This document shows, in pieces, positions 36,223-44,977 of a stretch of DNA of 64,000 bases (positions within the stretch are counted from its first letter, which is position 1; each line of letters begins with the position of its first letter). Position numbers and translations under genes: made by a program. A model generated the notes under the pieces. The model was not told the origin of the DNA. It worked only from the letters and a program-made list of their open reading frames with translations, and ran no database searches. Origin of the DNA: Halorubrum ruber (GTDB lineage: Archaea > Halobacteriota > Halobacteria > Halobacteriales > Haloferacaceae); the NCBI RefSeq assembly GCF_018228765.1, contig NZ_CP073695.1, forward strand, positions 2,837,218-2,901,217, given 5' to 3'.

Positions 36223-36519
36223 TCAGTCCTCGGCCCAGTAGTACAGCTCCTCGCGGGGCGCGTCGCAGTTCGGGCAGTTCGCGGGGAGCTGGTCGCCGAT
36301 CTCACCCATCTCGCCGCACTCCCAGCAGCGCCACATCACGTAGGCGGTGCCGAACACGTCGCGCGCATCGGTGAGCGCCAGCGTGTCCGTGCCCGACGGC
36401 GACGCGACGTAGAAGCCGTCGTCGTCGACCCCCCGGATCGACCCGAGGCGCTCGCCGTCCTCGTTGTACACCTCCTGTCCGATGCTCACGTTCGCGAAGA
36501 CGGGATCGTCGGTGGCCAT
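36223..36519 (-). CDS. DUF7130-like rubredoxin-type zinc/iron protein
   Basis: A 98-residue protein. The N-terminal half is a PRC-barrel-like strand-rich segment (FANVSIGQEVYNEDGERLGS). The C-terminal half holds two metal-binding knuckles, WRCWECGEMGEIG and PANCPNCDAPREELYYW, giving a four-cysteine rubredoxin/zinc-ribbon site. The ATG at 36519 gives the natural start MATDDPVFANVS. Repeat copies D and E lie on both sides, with their tails pointing inward. Role unknown; probably electron transfer or zinc structural binding. Confidence 0.75.
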   Translation of the reverse strand: MATDDPVFANVSIGQEVYNEDGERLGSIRGVDDDGFYVASPSGTDTLALTDARDVFGTAYVMWRCWECGEMGEIGDQLPANCPNCDAPREELYYWAED

Positions 36520-36589
36520 GCGCGACCGTACGCGTTGATCCCTCATAAGTGTGGGAGCAGATAACACGACTCGTGATGAATGTCCGACC

Positions 36590-37000
36590 ACGGATCGACG
36601 GTGAACGCCGCCAAATTCCCAGCCACTTGTTTATAAATGACTGCCAACGGATCGGCAGTGAACACCGCCAAAGCCCCAGCCGCTCGGTAATAAATCGCTG
36701 ACGGAGAATCGACGGTGAACACCGCCAAAGCCCCAGCCGTGAGGCCGCCGTACGCTCGCTGCGCGCTTCACTCGGTCGCTCACTCCGTTCGCTCCCTCGT
36801 TCCAGTGCTTGCGTCGCCTACGGCGGCCTCCCGGCTGCCCCTTTGAGTCCCACCCCGTACGGCGACTGCACCTCACGCCTCCCCAGCCTCGTCAGCCGGC
36901 CTCCGCTACGCTCCGGCCGACTGACTCCCTCGCACGCGCTGACTCGCGGCCTCCGCTTCGCTCCGGCCGCTCGCAGGCGCGCGCCACCGCTGTCCCCGCG
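36590..37000 (-). repeat. Composite structured intergenic element, copy E (three tail units)
   Basis: Minus-strand copy between the radical SAM gene and the DUF7130 gene. The main stem is CAGCCGTGAGGCCGCCGTA (36734-36752) with TACGGCGGCCTCCCGGCTG (36819-36837), 18 of 19 pairs. The complement of GGGACTCAAAGGGGCAG is near 36834-36850 and of GAGGCTGGGGAGGCGTGAGG near 36873-36893. Two GC-rich hairpins lie at about 36893-36930 and 36940-36975. Three tail units (36590-36740) end in TATA-like boxes and point at the start of the DUF7130 gene on the same strand. Confidence 0.75.
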
Positions 37001-37046
37001 GGTAACGAACGAGAGTCGTTGACAATGAGAATCGAAATCTGCTCGT

Positions 37047-38042
37047 TCAGGCGACCGGGGTCCGCTCGACGACGGTGCCGTCGACGGTCGGGTACTGCTC
37101 GACGATCTCGCCCTCGGCGAGGTCGCCGTCCTCGACCATCTCTTCGAGGAGCCACCACGCCACCTCGACGTGGTCCGACTTCACCGTGTAGAACTCTTCG
37201 GGGACGCCGAGCGACTCGAACCGGTCGGCGTCGGCGAACGCCTTCCCGTAGACTAAGGTTCCGTCGTCGGTCACCTCGTCGAACTCCCGACGGATGTTCT
37301 TCGCCATGCGCTTGAGGCGGTTCCGGTGCTGCGCGGCGTCTTTGAACACCGAGGTACAGAAGTACACCTGCTCGTGGCTCGCCATCTCCTCGAGGATGGC
37401 GTCCTTCGACCCCTCGACCGCGGACATGTGCCCCTCCTGAAGCTCGAACCCCTCCTCTTGCATCCGGCGGTAGTTCCCGTCGGACATCTCGAACTCGTTG
37501 ATGTTACAGAACTCCGCGGCGCCCTCGTCGAGGAATTCCAAGAACTCCGGCTCCGCGCGGATCCCGGGAATCTCGAAGGCGGGGGTGAGCCCCTCCTCGC
37601 GGGCGATGTACAGGATCTCCTCCCATTCGGTCCCGTGCATGTCGCCCCACAGCTCCACCGGCGGATGGAAGCGGATCTCGTCGAGGCCGGCCTCCGAGAG
37701 CTTCCGCATGTTCTCGCGGCCGCCCGTAATTCCGGTGTAGAGGTGCGTGTGGTGGTCCTCGCCGAACTCGTCTTTCAGCAGTTCGAGGTACCGGGTCGTC
37801 TTCGCCATCGCCTCCTGGGGCTCGCCGCCGGTGATCGAGGTGCCGAGCGCGCTCATGCGCTTGGCCTCCTCGATCACGTCCTCGTCGGACTCGACTTTCC
37901 GCTCGTTGGCGTACACGTCGGTGACGTTCTTCCGGTTCTCTCCGAGGGGGCAGTAGAAGCAGTCCCGCTGGTCGCAGTACCCGTAGACGAAAAGCACCAT
38001 CTTCCCGCCCTTGGCGCACTGTTCACAGCCCTTGGAGATCAT
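37047..38042 (-). CDS. Radical SAM protein with a CX4CX2C cluster motif
   Basis: A 331-residue radical S-adenosylmethionine enzyme. The iron-sulfur motif is in FVYGYCDQRDCFYCPLGENR (near 18), with spacing C-X4-C-X2-C instead of the common C-X3-C-X2-C. The SAM-binding ITGGEPQEAMAKT is near 70, and HLYTGITGGRENMRKLSEAG near 99. The first residues (MISKGCEQCAKGGKMVLFVY) hold another CX2C pair that may bind a second cluster. The reaction is unknown. The gene stands alone, downstream of copy E. Confidence 0.85.
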   Translation of the reverse strand: MISKGCEQCAKGGKMVLFVYGYCDQRDCFYCPLGENRKNVTDVYANERKVESDEDVIEEAKRMSALGTSITGGEPQEAMAKTTRYLELLKDEFGEDHHTHLYTGITGGRENMRKLSEAGLDEIRFHPPVELWGDMHGTEWEEILYIAREEGLTPAFEIPGIRAEPEFLEFLDEGAAEFCNINEFEMSDGNYRRMQEEGFELQEGHMSAVEGSKDAILEEMASHEQVYFCTSVFKDAAQHRNRLKRMAKNIRREFDEVTDDGTLVYGKAFADADRFESLGVPEEFYTVKSDHVEVAWWLLEEMVEDGDLAEGEIVEQYPTVDGTVVERTPVA

Positions 38043-38208
38043 CTACCCCCTTCTACCGGCCGCGACGTGAAAAAGCGTGCGAAGCGCGGAGTCGGGCGAG
38101 AGCGGTTGTCACGGCGGCGTGTTCGGGCAGGCCAGCGGTCGGCGGCGCCCGAGACGACCGACCGGTTCAAACACAAAGTATGTACCCCCGCCGCCGCCAG
38201 TGGCGGGC

Positions 38209-38928
38209 ATGGACCGAGACCCGACCGACGACGACGCCGAGACCGAGACACCGAGCGACGCGGTCACGCGCCGCCGGGCGCTCGCCGCCGGCGGCGCGGT
38301 CGGACTCGCAAGCCTCGCCGGCTGTACCGCGCTCGACGTCGCGACCGGCGACGGGCCCGCGGAGTTCGCGGCGGGCACCGCGACGGTGGCCGACGCGACC
38401 CTCTCGGAGAGCGGATACGAGCTCAACGAGGTCTCCGACGAGGTGATCTCGCGCGAGGTGGAGGTCGCCGGACAGACCCGCGAGGTCCGCGTGACGAACA
38501 CCGTCGCCGAGTACGACAAGGCCGTCGAGCTGTTCGGCGAGCGCTACCAGGCCGCCGTCTTCGCCGCGGTGACGACGCCGCAGATCGAGGTACTCGGCCG
38601 GGCGCTCAATCCGATCGCCGAGCTGGGCACCCGCGAGCGCGCCGAGCTCATCCTGAGCCGGTACGAGGGGGTCGGCGACCTCGAACGCGGCTCGGAGTAC
38701 TCCACAGAGGTCCTCGGGTCCGACGCCGAGGTCGTCGTGTACACGGCCGACGGCGAGATCGAGGGGACCGGCGCGGACACCGAGCTGGAGCTTCACATCG
38801 GCGAGCCGGTCGAGGTCGAGGACGACTTCGTCCTCCCGCTGGCGGCGTATCCGGCCGCGTTCAGCGACGGCGAGAACGTCCGCCGCATGATGAACGGGCT
38901 CGAACACGAGCCAAACGAGGAGGAGTGA
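38209..38928 (+). CDS. DUF6517-like Tat-exported lipoprotein
   Basis: A 239-residue protein with a twin-arginine-type signal: TRRRALAAGGAVGLASLAGC gives the RR motif, a hydrophobic stretch and a lipobox ending at Cys about residue 43. Haloarchaea send most lipoproteins out this way. The rest is an alpha/beta domain (YELNEVSDEVISREVEVAGQ, then VAEYDKAVELFGERYQAAVF and LNPIAELGTRERAELILSRY). I place it in DUF6517 from general resemblance. Function unknown. The ATG at 38209 is preferred; upstream in-frame residues are low-complexity. Confidence 0.75.
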   Translation: MDRDPTDDDAETETPSDAVTRRRALAAGGAVGLASLAGCTALDVATGDGPAEFAAGTATVADATLSESGYELNEVSDEVISREVEVAGQTREVRVTNTVAEYDKAVELFGERYQAAVFAAVTTPQIEVLGRALNPIAELGTRERAELILSRYEGVGDLERGSEYSTEVLGSDAEVVVYTADGEIEGTGADTELELHIGEPVEVEDDFVLPLAAYPAAFSDGENVRRMMNGLEHEPNEEE

Positions 38929-39020
38929 CGGAGCGACCGTTCGGGCCGACGCGGTCGCCGGGTTCGCCGGGCGCGACCCGAGCCGAAAACATATGCCGTC
39001 CCCCCGCGTAGCCTCGAACG

Positions 39021-40130
39021 ATGCTGCTCGTCCTCTGTGTCGACCTCGACGACGACCTCGGCCGCAAGACGGGGATCCCCACCCCCGTCATCGGCGCCGA
39101 CGACGTCACCGAGGCCGCGGTCGCGCTCGCGACCGCCGACCCCGAGGACTCCGACGTGAACGTCCTCTTCCAGGGCGTCAACGTCCATGATGAGCTCGCC
39201 GCCGAGGGCGAGGCCGTCGAGGTCGCGGCCGTCACGGGCGTCGACGGCCCGGACGTGAAGGCGAACCGCGCGGTCGGCCAGGAGGTCGACCGCGTGCTCG
39301 CCGAGCTGTCGACCGGCGAGGAGGTGTCGGCGGTCGTGATCACCGACGGCGCCCAAGACGAGTCCGTCCTCCCCGTGATCCGCTCGCGGATGCCGATCGA
39401 CGGGATGCGCCGCGTCGTCGTCCGGCAGGCGCAGGACCTCGAGTCGCTCTACTACACGATCAAGCAGGTGCTCGCGGACCCGGAGACGCGCGGCACAATC
39501 TTAATCCCGCTGGGCGTGGTCCTCCTCATCTACCCGTTGGTCGTCGTCGCCAACCTCTTCGACGTGGCCGGCGCGGCAGTGCTGGGAATCCTCTCCGGCG
39601 CGGTCGGGCTCTACTCGCTGTTCCGCGGGCTGGGGCTCGAAGACACCGTCGACGGGACCGCCGAGAGCGTCCGCAACGTCCTCTACACCGGCCGCGTGAC
39701 GCTCGTCACCTACGTCGTCGCGCTCGCCTTAGTCGTCGTCGGCGGGGTTCAGGGCGTCGACACCGTCGACGTCGTCCGGACCGCGCAGGGAAGCCCGCTC
39801 GCGGCCGGCACCGCCCTCGCTGCGTTCGTCCACGGGTTCGTCCAGTGGCTCGGCGTCGCGGGCGTCACCTCCAGCCTCGGGCAGATCACCGACGAGTACC
39901 TCGCCGGTCGGTTCCGGTGGCGCTACCTCAACGCCCCCTTCTACGTGGCCGCCATCGCCGTCGTGCTGTTCGCGGTCTCCGGCTTTTTCCTCCCGGACGC
40001 GCCCGGCGTGACGGCGCTCGGGCTCTCGGAGCTGGCGATGGCGCTCGCGGCCGGGACGCTCATCGGCGTGTTGAGCACGCTCGCGTTCGCCGTCGCGGAG
40101 TCGCAGCTCCCCTCCGCGGAGCCGGTGTAA
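39021..40130 (+). CDS. DUF373-family membrane protein
   Basis: A 369-residue archaeal protein. The N-terminal 150 residues form a soluble Rossmann-like domain (MLLVLCVDLDDDLGRKTGIP, then EDSDVNVLFQGVNVHDELAA). About six membrane helices follow from residue 155 (TILIPLGVVLLIYPLVVVAN). This is the layout of DUF373, a widespread archaeal family with no established role. It starts 92 bp after the lipoprotein gene and runs in the same direction. Confidence 0.85.
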   Translation: MLLVLCVDLDDDLGRKTGIPTPVIGADDVTEAAVALATADPEDSDVNVLFQGVNVHDELAAEGEAVEVAAVTGVDGPDVKANRAVGQEVDRVLAELSTGEEVSAVVITDGAQDESVLPVIRSRMPIDGMRRVVVRQAQDLESLYYTIKQVLADPETRGTILIPLGVVLLIYPLVVVANLFDVAGAAVLGILSGAVGLYSLFRGLGLEDTVDGTAESVRNVLYTGRVTLVTYVVALALVVVGGVQGVDTVDVVRTAQGSPLAAGTALAAFVHGFVQWLGVAGVTSSLGQITDEYLAGRFRWRYLNAPFYVAAIAVVLFAVSGFFLPDAPGVTALGLSELAMALAAGTLIGVLSTLAFAVAESQLPSAEPV

Positions 40131-40215
40131 GGCCCTCTGCGCCGAGGCGCTCGCCTCGACCCGTCCGAAATCCTCGGGTTGGAGCGGGACCAACCGATAT
40201 CGGCACCGGAGACGC

Positions 40216-40398
40216 TCAGGCCGAGCCGGTCTGCCAGCCGATGAACCGGTCGAATCCGTACGTGAACCCGACGTACAGCGCGACGAACACGACCCAGCGG
40301 AACACGTCGAACGTACCGGTGAACGCGAGGACGTTGAAGATGTACGATAGCGACGCCCCGACGAATCCGGCGAGGAAGAGGGTCCTGCGGTCGTCCAT
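40216..40398 (-). CDS. Small two-helix membrane protein of unknown function
   Basis: A 60-residue protein with two hydrophobic spans: TLFLAGFVGASLSYIFNVLA (about 6-25) and FRWVVFVALYVGFTYGFDRF (about 33-52). Short charged ends (MDDRRT and IGWQTGSA) fit a two-pass membrane protein. It lies between the DUF373 gene and the next minus-strand membrane gene. No family recognised. Confidence 0.6.
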   Translation of the reverse strand: MDDRRTLFLAGFVGASLSYIFNVLAFTGTFDVFRWVVFVALYVGFTYGFDRFIGWQTGSA

Positions 40399-40492
40399 AC
40401 GGGCCCGTCGGCGGAGCGTGAGTTAGCTCTTGTGCCGGGCGAGCGCGGACGGTCGCACGGTCTCGTCGGCGTTCTCGCGGCGGCGAGCGCGC

Positions 40493-41593
40493 CTATCGCG
40501 GCGTCCAGGAGTCGCACGCCTCCATGTCGTCCATCAGCTCGTCGTAGTGCGCGCAGTAGGGGCGCATCCCGTCGTCCGTCCGGACGTAGTCGAACTTCGC
40601 GCAGTTGCCGCAGTAGGTGTCGCCCGGGCCGTCGCGCGCGGCGGGGGCGCCGGGCGAGGGCGCGGACTCCGGCGTCGACGGCGAGGACGGCCCCTCCGGT
40701 CCCGCCTCGTCGAGCGGCGAGGAGATGTCGGTGTCGGCGCTGCCGCCGTCGCTCACGCCCGCCGAGCCGGACATGGGGGATCCGCCCGTCCCGGACCGGC
40801 CCGCGTCGGTCGTCCGCCCGCCCGCGCCGGAGCCTCCCGCGCCGCTCGACCGGCCGCCGGTGGTGTCCGACGCGCCGGTGCCGGTCGCCGCTCCGGAGTC
40901 GGCCGTCGTCCCGGGGCCGGACGCCGCGCCGGCGGCGTCTCGGTCCGCCGACCGGTTCGCGTCGCGCGCCGACCGGTTCGCGTCGTCGGGACGGTTCGTC
41001 TGCGTCTCCACGTCGCCGTCGGGGGTGCCGCCGAGGAGACCGACGCCGCCGCGGCTCCCCAGCTGGTCGCGGGGGACCTCGACGACCTTCGTCTCCCCTT
41101 TATGGGTCACCTCCATCGAGACGGTGCCGCCGGGGTCGTTGCGGGTCTTGAAGTTGGCGACGCCGACGAACACGCTCCACAGCGTCGTCGCGGCGCCGAG
41201 GAAGTAGACGCCGGCGGTGTGGAGGGTGAGGTTCGGGAGGTCCGGGCGCGGCCCGCCGACCCACCGTTCGGGGTACGCGTAGGTGAAAACCGCCACGCCG
41301 AGACACATGACGGCCGCGCCGACGACCGCCGCGGCGTAGGTGTTGCGGTCGGCCGGCAGCACGGCCATCACGCCGATCAACACGAGCGGGACGCCGATGC
41401 CGCCGAGGATCCCGCCGAGCTCCCGGGCCGCGGCGGAGCTGTACCCCGCCGGCACCGCCACCTCGGCCGCCGCGAGGATGCCCGCGACGAGGAGCAGCGC
41501 CCCCGCGGCGAACGATCCCACGCCGAGGTACAGCCGCCGCGGGTCGGCCCCGGAGCGCCCCCGTCCACCGTACGCCTCCGAGAGACTGGTCAT
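40493..41593 (-). CDS. Haloarchaeal membrane protein with cysteine-rich C-terminus (DUF7139-like)
   Basis: A 366-residue protein in three parts. Residues about 20-140 hold four membrane helices (YLGVGSFAAGALLLVAGILA, LGGILGGIGVPLVLIGVMAV, and two more). Residues about 185-320 are a Gly/Ser/Ala/Asp low-complexity linker. The last 40 residues (GDTYCGNCAKFDYVRTDDGM, then CAHYDELMDDMEACDSWTP) hold four cysteines that probably bind a metal. I recall this architecture as DUF7139, not verified. Function unknown. Confidence 0.75.
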   Translation of the reverse strand: MTSLSEAYGGRGRSGADPRRLYLGVGSFAAGALLLVAGILAAAEVAVPAGYSSAAARELGGILGGIGVPLVLIGVMAVLPADRNTYAAAVVGAAVMCLGVAVFTYAYPERWVGGPRPDLPNLTLHTAGVYFLGAATTLWSVFVGVANFKTRNDPGGTVSMEVTHKGETKVVEVPRDQLGSRGGVGLLGGTPDGDVETQTNRPDDANRSARDANRSADRDAAGAASGPGTTADSGAATGTGASDTTGGRSSGAGGSGAGGRTTDAGRSGTGGSPMSGSAGVSDGGSADTDISSPLDEAGPEGPSSPSTPESAPSPGAPAARDGPGDTYCGNCAKFDYVRTDDGMRPYCAHYDELMDDMEACDSWTPR

Positions 41594-41697
41594 AGGCGGG
41601 GTACGTCGTCCACCGTGAAAACAGTACGTCAGACGATCACGGATCGCGGGCGAACGCGACCACCGGTGCGGGCGAAACGGAAGGGTCGGCGTCCGGC

Positions 41698-42759
41698 TCA
41701 GACGAGCGCGTCGACGTCGACGTGGTCGCCGAGCAGTTCGGCCATCCGGTCGACCGTCCGAACGTCGCGCGTGCGCCCGCCGCGGACGACCTCCTCGGCG
41801 CGGTCGATGGCGGTGACCGTGTCGGTGTTCACCGCCAGCACGGGCTTGCCGGCGTCGGCCGCCTTGCCCAGCACCGCGCCCGAGGGACGGTGGCCGCCGG
41901 TGAGGACGAGGCAGGCGACCCCAGAGGCTTCGAGCGCGGCCGTCTGGACGTCCGCGCGGTCGCCGCCGGTGATGACCGCGGCGTCGCGGGCGCGCCGGAA
42001 GTAGCGGAGCGCCTCGTCGCCGCCCATCGCGCCGACGAGGAACCGCTCGACGAACGCGTCGGTGGGGGCGTCGGTGAGCAGTTCGGCGCCCAGCTCGTCG
42101 GCGAGCTCGCCGACCGTGACGCCCGCGAGCGACTTCTCGTGGGGGATCGCGCCGAAGACGGTGATCCCCTTCGATTCGAGGAACGGAATCCCGTCTTGGT
42201 CGAGCGACTCGAAGGCGTCGTCGGACACCTTGTTAAAGACGACGCCGACGAGGCGGTCACCGAACGCGTCGGCGGCCGCCAGCACCTCGTCCAAGTCGTT
42301 CGGCGAGCCGTACTCGGCGACGAGGACGACCCGCGCGTCGAGCAGCTCCGCGACGTCGACGTCGGTGAGGTCGACGACGCCGCCGGTGGTCCAGCTGCCG
42401 CCGCCCTCGACGAACACTTGGTCGTTGTCGGCGGCGATGTCGTCGTACTCCTCGCGGATCCGGTCGCGGAGCGCGGCCGGGTCCTCGGTGCCCCGGATCG
42501 CGCCCTCGACGAACGTCGGGGAGTAGACGACGGGCTCCATCTGGTGCATCTCGGCGTCGAGGCCGAGCACCTCGCGGGCGAGCATGGGGTCCTGGTCGAG
42601 CGTCTTGCCGACGTTCGACTGGAGCCGGGTGCCCTTCGGTTTCATGTAGCCGACGCTGCGGTCGCGGTCGGCGGCGAGCCGCGCTAAGGCGACGGTGATC
42701 GCTGTCTTTCCGGCGCTGTCTCCGGTTGCGGTGACGAGTGTGGTGGGTGTGTCTGTCAT
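41698..42759 (-). CDS. Phosphotransacetylase-like BioD/DRTGG-domain protein
   Basis: A 353-residue protein made of a BioD-like P-loop domain (TLVTATGDSAGKTAITVALA, with DQVFVEGGGSWTTGGVVDLT near 112) and a DRTGG-type C-terminal half (VFGAIPHEKSLAGVTVGELA). These are the two N-terminal parts of long bacterial phosphotransacetylases; the catalytic PTA domain is absent. Its start overlaps the stop of the acetyl-CoA synthetase gene by one base (TAATG). A regulatory or nucleotide-sensing role in acetyl-CoA metabolism is likely by gene order. Confidence 0.85.
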   Translation of the reverse strand: MTDTPTTLVTATGDSAGKTAITVALARLAADRDRSVGYMKPKGTRLQSNVGKTLDQDPMLAREVLGLDAEMHQMEPVVYSPTFVEGAIRGTEDPAALRDRIREEYDDIAADNDQVFVEGGGSWTTGGVVDLTDVDVAELLDARVVLVAEYGSPNDLDEVLAAADAFGDRLVGVVFNKVSDDAFESLDQDGIPFLESKGITVFGAIPHEKSLAGVTVGELADELGAELLTDAPTDAFVERFLVGAMGGDEALRYFRRARDAAVITGGDRADVQTAALEASGVACLVLTGGHRPSGAVLGKAADAGKPVLAVNTDTVTAIDRAEEVVRGGRTRDVRTVDRMAELLGDHVDVDALV

Positions 42760-44870
42760 TAGTCTAGTTCCTCCGGATCGACGGTGAGTCTCACGTCGAC
42801 GGCGGCGGCGTTCGTGCCGCCGTCGTCGTCGGGCAGTGCGACGAGCGGGTTGATATCCAGTTCGAGGATCGCCGGGAAGTCGGTGACCAGCTGCGAGAGC
42901 CGGCCGATCGTCTCGACCACGGCGTCGACGTCGACGGGGTCGCGGCCGCGAGCGCCGCGCAGGAGCGGCGCCGACTGGATCTCCTCGGTCATCTCGCGCG
43001 CCTCGGGTTCGGAGACGGGCGCGACGCGGAAGGTGGTGTCCTCCATCACCTCCACGAAGATGCCGCCGAGCCCGAACATCAGCAGCGGGCCGAACTGCGG
43101 GTCGCGGTTCATGCCGACGATCGTCTCGACGCCGTCGTCGAGATCGACCATCTCCTGTACCTGAACGCCGAGGACGGTCGCGTCCGGCTGGTAGTTGCGC
43201 GCGCGGGTGACGAGGTCCTCGTAGGTGTCGGCCACGTCCGCGTCGGCGACGCCGACGGCGACGCCGCCGATGTCGGACTTATGCAGGATGTCCGGCGAGA
43301 CGATCTTCATCACAACGTCGCCGTCGACGCCCTCGGCGACCTCGCGGGCGCGCTCGGGCGAGTCGACGATCTCGCCGTCGGGCGTGGGGATCCCGTACGC
43401 GTCGAGCAGCTCCATCGCCTCGACGCCCAAGCGGTTGTCGTCGCGGTCGCGCACCGTCCCGAGGATCTCGCGGGCGCGCTCGCGGTCGACGTCGAACGAC
43501 ATGGGGGGCGCGTACTCGCGCGCCTTGATGTCGCGATAGCGCGCGAGCGTCGCGAGGCTCTCGATCCCGCGGGCGGGGTCGAAGTAACAGGGGATCCCCC
43601 GCGCCTGAAGCTGCTGTTTCGGCTCGCGGGTCCGGTCGCCGCCCATCAGGCAGGCCGCGACGGGCGCGTCCATCTCCTCGCTGACCGCCTCGATCGCGTC
43701 CGCGAGGTCGCCGAAGTCGATCGTCGCCGTCGGCGCGGCCAGCACGAGCGCGGCGCCGACGTTGTCGTCTTCGACGGTGATCTCCAGCGCCTCGCGGAAC
43801 CGCTCGACGTCGGCGTCGCCGATCACGTCGACCGGGTTGTGGATGTTCGCCTCCTCGGGCATCGACGCGGCGAGGGCATCGCTCGTCTCGGCCGTGAACG
43901 ACGCCATGTCGAGGTCGGCGTCCCCGACGGCGTCGGTCGCCATCACGCCGGGGCCGCCGGCGTTCGTGACGATGGCGACGCTGTCGGTGTCGGGCAGTGG
44001 CTGGCTCCCGAGGATGCCCGCCGAGTCGAACAGCTCGTCGACCGACTCCGCGCGGATGACGCCCGCCTGATCGAGGCCGGCCTCGTACGCCTTGTCGGAG
44101 CCCGCGAGCGTGCCGGTGTGCGAGGAGGCGGCCTGCGCGCCCGCGCTCGTCCGCCCGGACTTCACGGCGACGATCGGGGTGTCCTGGGTCGTCTCGCGGG
44201 CGGTCTCGATGAACTCGCGGCCGTCCTCGATCCCCTCGAGGTAGCCGATGATCACGTCGGTCTCCTCGTCGTCTCCCCAGTGGTCGACGAAGTCCGTCTC
44301 GTCGAGGACGGCCTTGTTGCCGAGCGAGACCACGTCCTTGAAGCCGATCCCGTTGTCGTTGGCCCAGTCGAGGACCGCGGTGACGAACGCGCCCGACTGG
44401 CTCATGAAGGAGAGCCCGCCCGGCAGCGCGTTCTCGGGGCCGAACGTCGCGTTCATCCCCGAGGGGGTCGACATGATCCCTAAGCTGTTGGGGCCGACGA
44501 GGTTGAGGTCGTACTCGTCGGCTAGCTCCGCGAGGCGACGCTCCCTCGCCGCTCCGTCCTCTCCCGTCTCGCCGAACCCGGCGGTGATCACGACGACGTT
44601 GCGGACACCCGCCTCGCCGCACGCCTCGATGGCGTCCAGCACGATGGACGGGGGGACGACGACGACCGCGACGTCGGCGTCCGCGTCGGCGACCTCGTCG
44701 ACGCACGGCGTACCGAGCACCTCGTCGTAGTTCGGGTTGACGGGGACCGTGTCGCCGTCGAAGTCGTCGAGGAGATTCGACGTGACGGCGCGACCGACGG
44801 CGCCCTCGCGGGCGGTCGCGCCGACGACGGCGACCCGGTCCGGGTCGAACAGATCGTTGAGCGTACCCAT
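42759..44870 (-). CDS. acd: ADP-forming acetyl-CoA synthetase (fused alpha-beta)
   Basis: A 703-residue enzyme that converts acetyl-CoA, ADP and phosphate to acetate, CoA and ATP, the usual archaeal route of acetate formation. The CoA-binding domain opens with RVAVVGATAREGAVGRAVTS. PNSLGIMSTPSGMNATFGPE is near 128. The catalytic His is in QAASSHTGTLAGSDKAYEAG near 253. The C-terminal ATP-grasp domain (about 475-700) contains VVMKIVSPDILHKSDIGGVA. Bacterial succinyl-CoA synthetase has these parts on two chains; here they are one. It is followed by the Pta-like gene. Confidence 0.93.
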   Translation of the reverse strand: MGTLNDLFDPDRVAVVGATAREGAVGRAVTSNLLDDFDGDTVPVNPNYDEVLGTPCVDEVADADADVAVVVVPPSIVLDAIEACGEAGVRNVVVITAGFGETGEDGAARERRLAELADEYDLNLVGPNSLGIMSTPSGMNATFGPENALPGGLSFMSQSGAFVTAVLDWANDNGIGFKDVVSLGNKAVLDETDFVDHWGDDEETDVIIGYLEGIEDGREFIETARETTQDTPIVAVKSGRTSAGAQAASSHTGTLAGSDKAYEAGLDQAGVIRAESVDELFDSAGILGSQPLPDTDSVAIVTNAGGPGVMATDAVGDADLDMASFTAETSDALAASMPEEANIHNPVDVIGDADVERFREALEITVEDDNVGAALVLAAPTATIDFGDLADAIEAVSEEMDAPVAACLMGGDRTREPKQQLQARGIPCYFDPARGIESLATLARYRDIKAREYAPPMSFDVDRERAREILGTVRDRDDNRLGVEAMELLDAYGIPTPDGEIVDSPERAREVAEGVDGDVVMKIVSPDILHKSDIGGVAVGVADADVADTYEDLVTRARNYQPDATVLGVQVQEMVDLDDGVETIVGMNRDPQFGPLLMFGLGGIFVEVMEDTTFRVAPVSEPEAREMTEEIQSAPLLRGARGRDPVDVDAVVETIGRLSQLVTDFPAILELDINPLVALPDDDGGTNAAAVDVRLTVDPEELD

Positions 44871-44977
44871 CAACGCGGGAGTACGCGAAGCGACGGCTTA
44901 AGATCGGTGGGAGGTTCTTCGAAATCGGGTCCTATGGTGAACGATCGATCGGGTTTCGCTTGGCCGCCCGGCGATCC

